A DNA stretch of 64,000 nt from positions 1 to 64,000 of the forward strand of contig JAFGVV010000006.1 of the NCBI GenBank assembly GCA_016937795.1. Reading direction: 5' to 3'. Both the position numbers and the translations under genes were made by a program. Positions 9,816-20,397 of this stretch are shown here, one piece after another. The notes beneath the pieces are model-generated. The model had not been told where the DNA came from. It made no database searches and saw nothing but the letters and a program-made list of their open reading frames with translations. This stretch comes from Paludibacteraceae bacterium (GTDB taxonomy: Bacteria; Bacteroidota; Bacteroidia; Bacteroidales; Paludibacteraceae). Position 1 is the first letter of the stretch; each line of letters begins with the position of its first letter.

Positions 9816-10967
9816 ATGGCAAAAATACTTGTTATCGACGACGAACGAAGCATCAGAAATACCCTGAAGGATATTCTTGAATTCGAAAAGCATGAAGTAG
9901 CTTTGGCCGGCGACGGGCAAACCGGACTCGATGCTGCACAGAGCGAAAGTTTTGACATTATATTTTCGGACATAAAAATGCCGGGAATGGATGGTATTGA
10001 ACTGCTTACATTACTGAAAGAAAAAGAAGTAGAAGCTTCTGTGGTAATGATTTCGGGACATGGAAACATTGAAACTGCTGTAGAATGTATCAAAAAAGGG
10101 GCATTCGACTTTATTGAGAAACCTATTGATCTCAACAGACTGCTCATCACTGTGCGCAATGCCCTCGACAAAAGCATTCTTGTTACCGAAACAAAAATCC
10201 TGAAAAAGAAGATAGCCAAACGTCATCAAATGATTGGCACTTCGCAAGCTATAGAAAAGGTAAGAACAATGATTGACAAGGTAGCTCCTACTGACGCAAG
10301 AGTATTGATTACCGGTGAAAATGGCACGGGAAAAGAAGTAGTAGCACGCTTACTATATGAACAAAGCACAAGAATAAATGCGCCATTTGTGGAGGTTAAC
10401 TGTGCAGCAATACCATCGGAACTCATTGAAAGTGAACTATTCGGACACGAAAAAGGAGCTTTTACGTCCGCTATTAAACAACGGATCGGCAAATTTGAAC
10501 AAGCGGACAACGGCACCATCTTTCTCGACGAAATTGGTGACATGAGCCTTTCTGCTCAGACAAAAGTACTTCGTGTGCTTCAGGAAAGTGAACTAACACG
10601 CGTGGGTAGCGACAAAAGCATAAAAGTGAATGTGCGTGTACTCGCTGCCACGAATAAGAATCTTAAAAAGGAAATTGAAGCCGGAAATTTCAGAGAAGAT
10701 CTTTTTCATCGCCTGAATGTAATTCCGATTCACGTGCCTTCGCTCGACGATCGAAAAGAAGACATTCCGCTATTAATCAACCATTTTTGCGAACTTATTT
10801 GTAACGAACAGGGCATTCAGCTTAAAAAATTCGATGCGGCTGCTGTTGAGTCTTTGCAACAACGTTCGTGGACAGGAAACATCCGTGAACTTCGCAACGT
10901 GGTAGAGCGTTTGATTATTCTGGGTGGACGCTCTATTTCGAAAGCCGATGTGGAAATGTTTGCCTGA
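9816..10967 (+). CDS. NtrC-type response regulator (REC + sigma-54 AAA+ domain) without C-terminal Fis HTH
   Basis: 383 aa; REC domain, Walker A GENGTGKE, GAFTSA loop, IFLDEIGD; ends at ELRNVVERLIILGGRSISKADVEMFA. Confidence 0.92.
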   Translation: MAKILVIDDERSIRNTLKDILEFEKHEVALAGDGQTGLDAAQSESFDIIFSDIKMPGMDGIELLTLLKEKEVEASVVMISGHGNIETAVECIKKGAFDFIEKPIDLNRLLITVRNALDKSILVTETKILKKKIAKRHQMIGTSQAIEKVRTMIDKVAPTDARVLITGENGTGKEVVARLLYEQSTRINAPFVEVNCAAIPSELIESELFGHEKGAFTSAIKQRIGKFEQADNGTIFLDEIGDMSLSAQTKVLRVLQESELTRVGSDKSIKVNVRVLAATNKNLKKEIEAGNFREDLFHRLNVIPIHVPSLDDRKEDIPLLINHFCELICNEQGIQLKKFDAAAVESLQQRSWTGNIRELRNVVERLIILGGRSISKADVEMFA

Positions 10968-11072
10968 AAATTTCATTTATTCAAAAAATATTCTGATTTT
11001 GAAACAAACCGGATTAATTACAAAAATGATTAGTCAGGCTTGTTCCATACAACTTTAATTAAAAACAATTGT

Positions 11073-11525
11073 ATGAAAGCTATTCACGAATTGAAAATTG
11101 CCATCTGCAGCGACCATGCCGGTTTTGAACTTAAACAAATAGTAAATCAATATCTGATTGATAAAAAGCCTGTTGCCTACCATGATTTTGGTACATACAC
11201 TGCCGAAAGCTGCGATTATGCTGATTTTGCACACCCAATGGCCTCAGCTGTAGAACAAGGCGAATTCGATTTCGGCATCTCAATTTGCGGAAGCGGAAAC
11301 GGCATCAGCATGACTGTGAACAAGCATCAGGGCATACGGGCAGCACTTTGCTGGAACGAGGAGATTGCCCGACTTGGACGCCTCCACAACAACGCCAATG
11401 TATTGTCGTTACCGGCACGTTTTGTGTCGGTGGAAGAAGCTCTGAAAATGGTAGATGCATTTTTTACAACCGACTTCGAAGGTGGTCGCCATCAGGGACG
11501 TATCGATAAAATCCCGCAATGCTGA
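11073..11525 (+). CDS. rpiB: ribose-5-phosphate isomerase B
   Basis: CSDHAGFELK, CGSGNGISM motifs; start chosen at internal ATG (MKAIHELKIAI). Confidence 0.93.
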   Translation: MKAIHELKIAICSDHAGFELKQIVNQYLIDKKPVAYHDFGTYTAESCDYADFAHPMASAVEQGEFDFGISICGSGNGISMTVNKHQGIRAALCWNEEIARLGRLHNNANVLSLPARFVSVEEALKMVDAFFTTDFEGGRHQGRIDKIPQC

Positions 11526-11618
11526 CTTTTGAAAATTTGAAGATTTGAAATCTGAAGATTATTTTCAGCCTAACATATAATTGATTTATAAAGAAATACA
11601 CAAATACTTATACAGATA

Positions 11619-12644
11619 ATGTCGAGAACAGAAATTTCGAAATATGGCGAGTTTGGCCTGATAAAACATCTTACCGAAAATTTTCCTATAAAAAACGAAT
11701 CAACTCTGAAAGGAGTCGGTGACGATGCGGCCGTGCTCGATTACTCAAAAGCAAAAGCGCTTGTAACTACCGATTTGCTGCTTGAAGGAGTACATTTCGA
11801 CCTGATTTATGTACCCATCCGACATTTGGGCTATAAAGCTGCTGTAGTGAATTTCTCGGATATTTATGCTATGAACGGCCAGCCTAAACAAATGACTGTG
11901 TCGCTTGGCGTTTCGAAACGTTTTTCGGTAGAAGATCTTGAGGAATTGTACGCCGGTTTTAAACTTGCCTGTGACAATTATGGCGTTGATTTAATTGGCG
12001 GTGACACATCTGCTTCACTTACCGGACTGACCATCAGCATCACATGTATTGGCGAAGGTGAAGAAGGTAAAATTGTGTACCGCAACGGAGCAAAACCAAA
12101 CGACCTTATTTGCGTGTCGGGCGATTTGGGTTCGGCTTACATGGGATTGCAATTGCTTGAAAGAGAGAAAATTGTATTTACAACCAACAGCGAAGCACAA
12201 CCTGATTTTGAAGGTAAAGATTATATACTGCAACGCCAGCTAAAGCCCGAAGCACGCAAGGACATTGTAGCTGCTTTGGCCGAAAAAGGCATTGTGCCTA
12301 CAGCTATGATGGATATTTCGGACGGACTTTCGTCGGAACTTATGCATATCTGCTCGCAAAGCAATACAGGCTGTCGCGTATACGAAGATAAAATTCCAAT
12401 TAGTTATCAGGCAGTTGTAATGGCTGAAGAACTAAACATGAACATAGTAACCTGCGCACTGAATGGTGGCGAAGATTATGAATTGCTGTTTACAGTATCG
12501 ATGGAGGATTACGACAAAATTGTAACCATGGAAGGCATTGGAATTGTGGGACATATGACAAAATCGGAACTTGGATTGAATCTGGTTGGTCGCGAAGGCG
12601 AAGAAATTCAACTTCAGGCTCAGGGCTGGAATTCATTAAAATAA
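11619..12644 (+). CDS. thiL: thiamine-monophosphate kinase
   Basis: 341 aa; GVGDDAAVLDY, GGDTSAS, MDISDGLSSEL, NGGEDYELLFTV motifs. Confidence 0.95.
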   Translation: MSRTEISKYGEFGLIKHLTENFPIKNESTLKGVGDDAAVLDYSKAKALVTTDLLLEGVHFDLIYVPIRHLGYKAAVVNFSDIYAMNGQPKQMTVSLGVSKRFSVEDLEELYAGFKLACDNYGVDLIGGDTSASLTGLTISITCIGEGEEGKIVYRNGAKPNDLICVSGDLGSAYMGLQLLEREKIVFTTNSEAQPDFEGKDYILQRQLKPEARKDIVAALAEKGIVPTAMMDISDGLSSELMHICSQSNTGCRVYEDKIPISYQAVVMAEELNMNIVTCALNGGEDYELLFTVSMEDYDKIVTMEGIGIVGHMTKSELGLNLVGREGEEIQLQAQGWNSLK

Positions 12645-12683
12645 AAGCCACTTTTTAAATAAAATACGACTTCTATAAAACTA

Positions 12684-12728
12684 AAACCACATTAGACGAC
12701 AGAGAAATCTGTTTTTCTAATGTGGTTT
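12684..12728. terminator. bidirectional terminator between convergent thiL and yidD
   Basis: AAACCACATTAG...CTAATGTGGTTT inverted repeat. Confidence 0.75.
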
Positions 12729-12735
12729 ATATGTT

Positions 12736-12957
12736 TTAAGGGACAGGATCGTAGCCACTTCCTCCCCAGGGATGACAACTAAATATCCGTTTTACGGCAA
12801 GCCAGCCACCTTTCAGAATGCCATGTTTGAGCACAGCCTCTACAGTGTATTGCGAGCAGGTTGGTGTATAACGACATCGTGGCGGAATAAGGGGCGAAAT
12901 GCTGTAACGATAAAAATAAACAGGCAGTAAAACGATATGACGCAATATTTTTTTCAT
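12736..12957 (-). CDS. yidD: membrane protein insertion efficiency factor YidD
   Basis: 73 aa; [27 protein letters not shown]...[12 protein letters not shown]. Confidence 0.95.
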   Translation of the reverse strand: MKKILRHIVLLPVYFYRYSISPLIPPRCRYTPTCSQYTVEAVLKHGILKGGWLAVKRIFSCHPWGGSGYDPVP

Positions 12958-13382
12958 TCTTCAGCTTTGTTTTCGTTGTTCAGAGCTAACAAATAATGCT
13001 GCACATTTGTTTCAACACGCTTGAGAGCGGATTTCATTTTCAACTCCACAAAATTCCACTCGGGTATTGCATCTCCCACGAAACTAAATGCCACCTGTAA
13101 TTCAAGATTATTACTCTCACAGAACTTTTTCAAATCACTTTTATTCAACCGATAGGCTTCACGCATAAGCCTTTTGATACGGTTACGGGCAACCGCTCTT
13201 TTGAATCGTTTTTTGGGCGCAGAGAATAGTATTTTAGGCGTTTCTTCGGTATTTCCCACCCTGACTGCATACACAATTCTGAAAGGATAGGCAATAAAAG
13301 CCTCTCCTTCGCTAAAGAGTTTGCCGATACGAATATCACCGCAGAGATGCTCTTTTTTAGGAAATGTGTATTTGCGATTCAT
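12954..13382 (-). CDS. rnpA: ribonuclease P protein component
   Basis: [14 protein letters not shown] motif; overlaps yidD. Confidence 0.93.
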   Translation of the reverse strand: MNRKYTFPKKEHLCGDIRIGKLFSEGEAFIAYPFRIVYAVRVGNTEETPKILFSAPKKRFKRAVARNRIKRLMREAYRLNKSDLKKFCESNNLELQVAFSFVGDAIPEWNFVELKMKSALKRVETNVQHYLLALNNENKAEE

Positions 13383-13407
13383 TCGGAATAAAAATTTTGC
13401 GGATATA

Positions 13408-13632
13408 AGTTCGTTGAAATATTAAATGATATGTTTCTAACACAATAGAACACATAGAAATTATTTAGGAAAAAACTTAGTTCACATAGTAAAAGTATCT
13501 GACGATACTTTTATCGCTCTGAAATTATCCCGTTATTCGGGATAATCCTATGTGTTCTTAGTCTTTTGTGTTGTTTTCAAAACTACTGTGTACTATGTGG
13601 TGAAAACATATCAATAATAATTATCGATTACT
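13408..13632 (+). repeat. MITE-like hairpin-rich element, copy 1 (225 nt), flanked by TA
   Basis: about 95% identical by eye to 32288-32513; internal perfect hairpins AAAAGTATCtgacGATACTTTT and ATTATCCCGttatTCGGGATAAT. Confidence 0.8.
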
Positions 13633-13708
13633 TATCTAAAAAAACAATCCCAAAAGTACGGAAAAAGTCCTATACTTCAGGGATTGAATATGAAATGCTT
13701 TTCAGAAA

Positions 13709-14467
13709 TTATTTTTTAAGCTTTTTGGCTTGTTCCTTCAGGTAGTTGTCTAACGCCATAGTCATCGAAGGAACTCCGGGAAGCGGAGCCTCAAGATCAA
13801 GTCGTAAGCCCGAATCACGCACCGTTTGAGCTGTAACAGCACCAAAGGAAGCAATTTTCATCTCGCCCTGATTGAAATTTGGAAAGTTCTTCAACAAAGA
13901 AGCAACACCTACCGGACTAAAGAAAATAACCATATCATAATTAAACTCTTCCTCAGGTCCAAAATCATTGCTTACAGTTTTGTACATTATAGCTTTCTGA
14001 AAAGTGATTTTTGAGCTTTCCAGAATCGACATTGTTTCTTCATTTTGAACATCCGAAGTAATAAGAAGGTATTTCTCATCAGCATGTTTGTTCATGATGG
14101 TTACTAATTCGCTCATTTTTCCATTAGCACCATAGAAGACTTTACGCTTACGATAGTGAATGTAATGTTGTAAATATACAGCCACCGACTCTGAAACACA
14201 AAAGTATTTCATTGTTTCGGGTACAGTCACTCTCAATTCTTCGCACAAACGAAAGAAATGATCGATACCGTGACGGGCGTTAAAGATAATGGCCGAGAAA
14301 TCAGGAATTGAGATGCGTTGTGTGCGGAATTCTTTTGCTAAAATTGGCTCTACTTTGATAAAAGGTCGGAAATCGATTTTCACACCATATCGTTCGCTGA
14401 TATCATAATAAGGCGATTTTTCGCTTGAGGGTTGTGGCTGCGAAACCAGTATCTTCTTAATTTTCAA
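13709..14467 (-). CDS. hemD: uroporphyrinogen-III synthase
   Basis: 252 aa HemD-like; upstream of rnpA as commonly seen in Bacteroidetes. Confidence 0.82.
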   Translation of the reverse strand: MKIKKILVSQPQPSSEKSPYYDISERYGVKIDFRPFIKVEPILAKEFRTQRISIPDFSAIIFNARHGIDHFFRLCEELRVTVPETMKYFCVSESVAVYLQHYIHYRKRKVFYGANGKMSELVTIMNKHADEKYLLITSDVQNEETMSILESSKITFQKAIMYKTVSNDFGPEEEFNYDMVIFFSPVGVASLLKNFPNFNQGEMKIASFGAVTAQTVRDSGLRLDLEAPLPGVPSMTMALDNYLKEQAKKLKK

Positions 14468-14494
14468 AGCAATTTGACTTTAATAATTAGACAT

Positions 14495-15331
14495 TTATAT
14501 TATTTGCCGTATAATTGAATATATTAAAAATACGGGTAAAATTTCGAGGCTGCAAAGATACAACAATAAATAAAAACTTGTGGTAGCTTTTTGGAAAAAA
14601 ATCTGAAATAGTTTAAAAATCAGTGCTGCAGCATAAAAAACAAGTGCTATTATGCTAATATATAGCGTATAATTGTTGAGCCATTCAGGAAAATAGATTT
14701 TAAAGATTAACAATGGATATAATATAATTCCCAAATAGATCAATAGATTAAAATAGCTTTCGCGAGCAATTTTCAACAACTGTTTTTCGATAAAAACATA
14801 TCCAAGTATTTCGATACTCAGAAATTTAAACATATAAAAAAGGGAACAGATGCCTAGTGTTATCAAAAATCCATAAACACCAAATCCCTGATCTTCTGGA
14901 ACAAGCACATAAAAGACATACAAACTAACAACTCCAACTGAAAACATAATCAGTATCAGTCTCGATTGAAAATCATTAATAGTAGTTTTGCTGAAAATGC
15001 TCGAACGGTCCTTCACCTGAAAGAATGTGCGCACCGACTCGTAAAACCAACCCGATGAACGAAGAAATGAAACCACCATCATAAGAAAAAGAAAAAGAAT
15101 AGTACCAAAAACCCAGTTTTCTGACTCCGGAAAAGATGGATGCGGAATGCCCTCGAAACCACGTGTCAGTTTTACAATTCTCAAACTATCGGCAAGAGCA
15201 ATACTATCAGCACGCATAATGCTGTCGACACGCATAATACTGTCAACCCTCTGCAGACTATCTGCTTTTAGCAAACTATCGGCAAAAAGTGCACTGTCGG
15301 AAAGTATGTGTATGGAGTCGTTTAAAGGCAT
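14495..15331 (-). CDS. DUF4271-type multi-TM membrane protein with N-terminal (A/V)DS(L/I) repeats
   Basis: 278 aa, multiple TM segments, next to hemD; N-terminus ADSLLKADSLQRVDSIMRVDSIMRADSIALADSLRI. Confidence 0.7.
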   Translation of the reverse strand: MPLNDSIHILSDSALFADSLLKADSLQRVDSIMRVDSIMRADSIALADSLRIVKLTRGFEGIPHPSFPESENWVFGTILFLFLMMVVSFLRSSGWFYESVRTFFQVKDRSSIFSKTTINDFQSRLILIMFSVGVVSLYVFYVLVPEDQGFGVYGFLITLGICSLFYMFKFLSIEILGYVFIEKQLLKIARESYFNLLIYLGIILYPLLIFKIYFPEWLNNYTLYISIIALVFYAAALIFKLFQIFFQKATTSFYLLLYLCSLEILPVFLIYSIIRQII

Positions 15332-15340
15332 GTGAGATTT

Positions 15341-15919
15341 TTAAATAGCAGCAAATTTACGAATAGTACTATCCCAGTGTGGAGCATTCTTTATCGCATC
15401 CAGCACTTCTTCCGGTTCGTTTACAACTGTCCATATTTCGCGGTGAATGTCGCGCATAAAATTTTCGTCCACAGCACGGTGCAACACACTTATCAATCCA
15501 TCATAATATCCGTTAGTATTGACAATTATGATTGGTTTGGTGAAAATACCGAGTTGTTTCCACGTAATTACCTCAAGAAGTTCTTCGAGCGTACCACAAC
15601 CTCCGGGAAGTGCAATAGCAGCATCGGACAGAAAAGCCATTTTTTGCTTACGATCGTGCATGGTTTCGGTGATAATAAGCTCCGTAAGTCCTTTGTGCTG
15701 CCAGTTTTCGTCGCACATAAAGCGTGGAATAATACCCGTCACTTTGCCGCCTGCAGCCAGCGCACTGTCCGACAGTTGAGCCATAAGTCCCAGCGAGCCT
15801 CCACCACAAATAATACGGATCCCCTGTTTGGCCAGAATTCGGCCAAGCCTATCGGCAGCATCGAAGTATTTCGGATCGATTTGAGTGCTCGAGGCACAAT
15901 AAACACAAATATTCTGCAT
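15341..15919 (-). CDS. LOG-family protein (TIGR00730; nucleotide 5'-monophosphate phosphoribohydrolase-like)
   Basis: 192 aa; CGGGSLGLM and PGGCGTLEE motifs. Confidence 0.93.
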   Translation of the reverse strand: MQNICVYCASSTQIDPKYFDAADRLGRILAKQGIRIICGGGSLGLMAQLSDSALAAGGKVTGIIPRFMCDENWQHKGLTELIITETMHDRKQKMAFLSDAAIALPGGCGTLEELLEVITWKQLGIFTKPIIIVNTNGYYDGLISVLHRAVDENFMRDIHREIWTVVNEPEEVLDAIKNAPHWDSTIRKFAAI

Positions 15920-16091
15920 CTAAAACGAAAGTATTTTATTATTCAAAACTGTTTCTAAGAAGAAAATAATTAATTTTTCTGAATAAAAATTCTAAGAAAA
16001 CACCTCATAATTTATTTTCTGTGACTTAAGTATGCAAAAATACAGTTTTCTTTCCGTATTTTTGATTTTCAATATTAAAAACAATCAAAAA

Positions 16092-17093
16092 ATGATACTT
16101 GTCACAGGAGCTACGGGCTTGGTTGGAGGCCATTTGATATGGCATTTGCTTCAGGAGAATGATAGAATTGCGGCCATAAAACGCTCGTCGTCGAACCTTG
16201 AACCATTGAAAACAATCTTCAGATTTTACAATGCCGATCCCGATGAGATGCTCAGTCGCATCGATTGGCGCATTGCCGATGTACTCAACGTTGAAAGTCT
16301 GACCGCAGCCATGCACGATGTGGAAATAGTGTATCATTGTGCAGCAGTGGTTTCGCTCGGCATTGGCAGCGATGTACTTACCGACACCAACGTAAGAGGA
16401 ACCCGTAATGTAGTTCAGGCTTGCTTATCGGCAAAAATCAAAAAACTTTGTTTTGTAAGTTCGATAGCAGCCTGCGGAAAATACAAAGACGGAAAACCTG
16501 CTGACGAAAATGCAGAATGGACCGACGATGTATTGCGCTCGGCTTATTCGCGAAGCAAATATTTTTCGGAACAGGAAGTGTGGAAAGGCATTGCAGCGGG
16601 ACTGAATGCGGTGATTGTGAATCCCGGAGTGATTTTGGGCGTTTCGGGACAGAATGCTGGTAGTTCGCAGCTTTTTTATCAGATGCAAAAAGGACTTATG
16701 TTTTATACCATGGGCGGCACTGGCTATGTGGATGTGCAGGATGTGGTGAGAGCGATGATAACGCTGACCAAAAGCGAAATTTCAGGCGAGAGATTTGTGT
16801 TGGTGGGCGAGAACGCTTCTAACAGATACATTTTGTGGTATATGGCCGATGGTTTTGGTCGCAAACGTCCGTTTATCAATGTACCAAAGTCAGTGCTGCT
16901 GTTTGCAGGCGGCATGATGGAAGTGTTCGGAAAAATTTTCGGCTTTCAACCGCTTATCGACAAAGGAACAGCACGTTCGGCAACAAACAGGGAGTTTTAC
17001 AGCAGTGCGAAAATTGAAAAGGCCATCGGTTTTAAATTTACTCAAATGACTGATACAATTTCCGGCGTTTGTACATTTCTGAACAAAAAATAG
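16092..17093 (+). CDS. NAD-dependent epimerase/dehydratase (extended SDR, dihydroflavonol reductase-like)
   Basis: MILVTGATGLVGGHL Rossmann motif, YSRSK catalytic motif; start moved to internal ATG. Confidence 0.88.
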   Translation: MILVTGATGLVGGHLIWHLLQENDRIAAIKRSSSNLEPLKTIFRFYNADPDEMLSRIDWRIADVLNVESLTAAMHDVEIVYHCAAVVSLGIGSDVLTDTNVRGTRNVVQACLSAKIKKLCFVSSIAACGKYKDGKPADENAEWTDDVLRSAYSRSKYFSEQEVWKGIAAGLNAVIVNPGVILGVSGQNAGSSQLFYQMQKGLMFYTMGGTGYVDVQDVVRAMITLTKSEISGERFVLVGENASNRYILWYMADGFGRKRPFINVPKSVLLFAGGMMEVFGKIFGFQPLIDKGTARSATNREFYSSAKIEKAIGFKFTQMTDTISGVCTFLNKK

Positions 17094-17098
17094 CAAAA

Positions 17099-17626
17099 TC
17101 AGCGTTCCTGTGAGTAAAACCCGCTAACTGCTTTTTCTATATTTGCCAGAATTTCGTCGTCGGTGCCGCTAACCGAAACTCTTGCCTGTTTGTAAAATGC
17201 TTCGCGAACCGACAGGCCATCGGCTATAAACTGCCGCAATTCGCTGCCTTTCTTGTTGGCAATAAGTGGTCGTTTTCCGGCACGCGACATTTCAAGACGT
17301 TCGGCCAGTTGGTCAGGACTAAGATTCAGATAAACAGTAAGTCCGTGCGCATTCATAAATGTCATATTGTCGAAAAAACAGGGAGCACCACCTCCGGTTG
17401 CAATCACACAATTTTCGAATTCGGCCACTTCGTGCAGACAGTTTTGTTCCATTTTTCGAAAAGCATCCTGACCCGACTCTTCGAAAATCTGCGAAACGGT
17501 TTTATGGTACTTTTCTTCGATATGATGATCCATATCCACAAAAGTAAGTCCCAGGTTTTCGGCAAGTTTTATGCCCATCGAGGTTTTGCCCGAACCCATA
17601 TATCCAATCAGAAAAATTCGTTTCAT
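17099..17626 (-). CDS. aroK: shikimate kinase
   Basis: IFLIGYMGSGKTSMG Walker A, FVDMDHHIEE, ATGGGAPCF. Confidence 0.95.
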   Translation of the reverse strand: MKRIFLIGYMGSGKTSMGIKLAENLGLTFVDMDHHIEEKYHKTVSQIFEESGQDAFRKMEQNCLHEVAEFENCVIATGGGAPCFFDNMTFMNAHGLTVYLNLSPDQLAERLEMSRAGKRPLIANKKGSELRQFIADGLSVREAFYKQARVSVSGTDDEILANIEKAVSGFYSQER

Positions 17627-17834
17627 TAAAATGCTAAATTTGAGCTACAAAAATACAATATCTTTTATACTGCCTTACAATATATATTCGATTTATTGAA
17701 AAAAACTATTTTCAATTAATGATTTTTCAAAAAACACAGTCGGAAATTTCAATCTGACTTTTGATTTATAATGCCGGAAAATATTTTTGTAAATATCATA
17801 ATGAAAGCATGGAGTATAAATAATTCAACTATAT

Positions 17835-18896
17835 TTGCAAATAAATTCAACATTAGGTAGAGTGGAAAAAGAAAATGCTGTCTTATTGATATTCACAGGT
17901 GGAACCATTAGCATGTCGGAAGATCCTGCAAACGGCGCTTTGAAGCCAATTGATTTCGACAGACTTCAGGAATATATGCCTGAATTAAAGAGAACGGGAG
18001 TAAAAATTAAGAGCATTCCGTTTTTGCCGCTGATTGATTCTTCAGACGTGGATCCGGCCCTTTGGGAACGAATTGCCACTACAATCGAGGAAAATTACGA
18101 GGCCTATGATGGTTTTGTGGTGCTGCACGGTACCGACACGATGGCTTACACAGCTTCGGCGCTGAGTTTCATGCTCGAAAATCTGGCAAAACCGGTGATT
18201 CTTACAGGCGCACAGTTGCCTGTAGGTATGCTTCGCTCCGACGCAAAAGAAAACCTGCTGACAGCCATTGAAATTGCCACAGCGAAGGAAAATGGGGTTG
18301 CGCTTGTACCCGAAGTATGTATTTTCTTCGAAGACACACTGTTTCGTGGCAACCGCACAACCAAGAAAAACGCCGAACATTTCAATGCATTCAATTCATA
18401 CAATTATCCGGCTCTTGCCAAAGCGGGCGTACACATAAAGTATTTCAGGACTTACATACACTATCCTACACAAGGTTCGGCATTAAAAGTACGTACAAAA
18501 GTTGATCGTAATGTAGCCATTCTGAAACTTTTCCCCGGAATAACCTCTCACACGGTAGATGCTATTCTGAACATTCCCGGCTTGCAAGCTGTGGTGCTCG
18601 AAACTTTTGGCGCAGGAAATGCACCACGTCAGTTCTGGTTTTACGATGCACTGAAAAAAGCTACCGACAAAGGAATTCTGATTGTAAATAAAAGTCAGTG
18701 TGGCACAGGAACTGTGGAAATGGGCCGCTACGAAACCAGCCTGAACCTTATGAGCGCGGGCGTAATGAGTGGTTACGACATTACTACCGAAGCCATTGTA
18801 ACAAAACTAATGTACCTGCTCGGCGAATGTGCCAACGTGCAGGAGGTAAAACGAAAACTAAGCATTAGTTTGTGTGGCGAAATGACGGTTGGGTGA
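17835..18896 (+). CDS. ansA: type I L-asparaginase
   Basis: FTGGTISMS and VLHGTDTMAYTASALSFM motifs; N-terminal start uncertain. Confidence 0.93.
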   Translation: MQINSTLGRVEKENAVLLIFTGGTISMSEDPANGALKPIDFDRLQEYMPELKRTGVKIKSIPFLPLIDSSDVDPALWERIATTIEENYEAYDGFVVLHGTDTMAYTASALSFMLENLAKPVILTGAQLPVGMLRSDAKENLLTAIEIATAKENGVALVPEVCIFFEDTLFRGNRTTKKNAEHFNAFNSYNYPALAKAGVHIKYFRTYIHYPTQGSALKVRTKVDRNVAILKLFPGITSHTVDAILNIPGLQAVVLETFGAGNAPRQFWFYDALKKATDKGILIVNKSQCGTGTVEMGRYETSLNLMSAGVMSGYDITTEAIVTKLMYLLGECANVQEVKRKLSISLCGEMTVG

Positions 18897-18937
18897 TGTG
18901 ATGATGTGGTGATGTGAAAATACGATGATATGATGAT
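18890..18937 (+). repeat. simple GATGTGATGATGTGGTGATGTG-type intergenic repeat overlapping the ansA stop codon
   Basis: read directly: ggtgatgtgatgatgtggtgatgtgaaaatacgatgatatgatgat. Confidence 0.6.
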
Positions 18938-18979
18938 AAAAAAAGATTTACCGACAATAAAATGTGGTAAATCTTTTTT
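18938..18979. terminator. bidirectional terminator between ansA and tyrS
   Basis: AAAAAGATTTACC...GGTAAATCTTTTTT. Confidence 0.75.
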
Positions 18980-19017
18980 AGTTTTAATATATATACCCCT
19001 TTAGAGCTTGGGGGTTG

Positions 19018-20310
19018 TTATTCTACAATAAGCAGATAGTAGTTTTTTTTGCCTTTTTGAGCTAGCAGATATTTTCCATCGAGCAGGCTTTCGTTGCTGA
19101 TAATGCTGTCCTGATTTTCGAGTTTCTCTTTGTTAAGACTCACACCACCCGATTGTACAAGTTTACGCATTTCACCTTTCGAAGGGAAAACCGCAGCATG
19201 ATCGACCAACAGGTCAATGGCTTTCACACCTTCGTCGAACAGTGATTTAGCTACTTTAAATTGCGGAACACCATCAAAAACAGCCAAAAGTGTATCTTCG
19301 TCCAATTTCCTCAACGCATCGGAAGTAGCATTTCCAAACAAAATATTCGAAGCTTCCACAGCGGCATTGTAGTCTTCTTCAGAATGCACCATGCAGGTTA
19401 CTTCTTTTGCAAGACGCTTCTGCAAATTACGCATATGAGGTGCAGCAGTATGCTCTGCAATCAGATTGTCGATTTCAGCTTTATCCAGCGAAGTGAAGAT
19501 TTTGATGTATTTTTCAGCATCAGTATCGCTTACATTGAGCCAAAACTGGAAAAATTTATAAGGCGAAGTATAACGACGATCGAGCCACACATTTCCACTT
19601 TCAGTTTTTCCGAATTTTCCTCCGTCGGCTTTGGTAATCAACGGACAAACAAGGGCAAAAGCATCCCCATCGGTTTTACGGCGAATAAGCTCGGTTCCGG
19701 TAGTGATATTTCCCCACTGATCAGAGCCACCCATTTGGAGTTTACAGTTTTTATTCTGATTGAGCCATAGAAAGTCGTAACCCTGAAGCAACTGATAAGA
19801 AAATTCGGTAAACGACATACCCACGCTCGACTCGGCACTGAGACGTTTTTTTACTGAATCCTTGGCCATCATATAGTTTACAGTAATGTGTTTACCGATG
19901 TCGCGGATAAAATCGAGGAAAGAATATTCCTTCATCCAATCGTAATTGTTCACCAATTCGGCAGCATTAGCAGCATCACTTTCGAAATCGAGAAATTTTG
20001 CCAGCTGTTTTTTTATGGATTCCTGATTATGGCGCAGGGTTTCTTCGTTGAGCAGATTACGTTCAGCCGATTTGCCCGAAGGGTCGCCAATCATGCCTGT
20101 GGCACCACCAATCAGGGCAATGGGCTTATGTCCGGCACGTTGAAAATGACGAAGCATCATCACGCTTACAAGGTGTCCGATATGCAGCGAATCGGCTGTA
20201 GGGTCGATTCCAACATAGGCAGTTGTCATTTCTTTGGCAAGTTGTTCCTCGGTTCCCGGCATTACGGTATGAATCATACCACGCCATTGAAGTTCTTCAA
20301 TAAAATTCAT
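19018..20310 (-). CDS. tyrS: tyrosyl-tRNA synthetase
   Basis: 430 aa; [18 protein letters not shown] (KMSKS-like), C-terminal S4-like region. Confidence 0.97.
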   Translation of the reverse strand: MNFIEELQWRGMIHTVMPGTEEQLAKEMTTAYVGIDPTADSLHIGHLVSVMMLRHFQRAGHKPIALIGGATGMIGDPSGKSAERNLLNEETLRHNQESIKKQLAKFLDFESDAANAAELVNNYDWMKEYSFLDFIRDIGKHITVNYMMAKDSVKKRLSAESSVGMSFTEFSYQLLQGYDFLWLNQNKNCKLQMGGSDQWGNITTGTELIRRKTDGDAFALVCPLITKADGGKFGKTESGNVWLDRRYTSPYKFFQFWLNVSDTDAEKYIKIFTSLDKAEIDNLIAEHTAAPHMRNLQKRLAKEVTCMVHSEEDYNAAVEASNILFGNATSDALRKLDEDTLLAVFDGVPQFKVAKSLFDEGVKAIDLLVDHAAVFPSKGEMRKLVQSGGVSLNKEKLENQDSIISNESLLDGKYLLAQKGKKNYYLLIVE

Positions 20311-20335
20311 GCGTTTATTTTTTAGTCAGTTGTCG

Positions 20336-20397
20336 CATGAAACCCGCAACAAACAAAACTTTCAGGAAAAAACCTGTTTTTAATGCCCGGTTTCATG
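20336..20397 (-). promoter_or_regulatory. candidate structured leader of tyrS
   Basis: CATGAAACC...GGTTTCATG 9-bp stem with inner CAGG(T6)CCTG hairpin, between a TATCTTTG -7 motif (20445-20452, - strand) and the tyrS ATG. Confidence 0.4.

Noticed and set aside
18890-18937. GATGTGATGATGTG tandem pattern considered as a CRISPR-like array
   Set aside because: No unique spacers of regular length; looks like a simple intergenic repeat typical of this phylum
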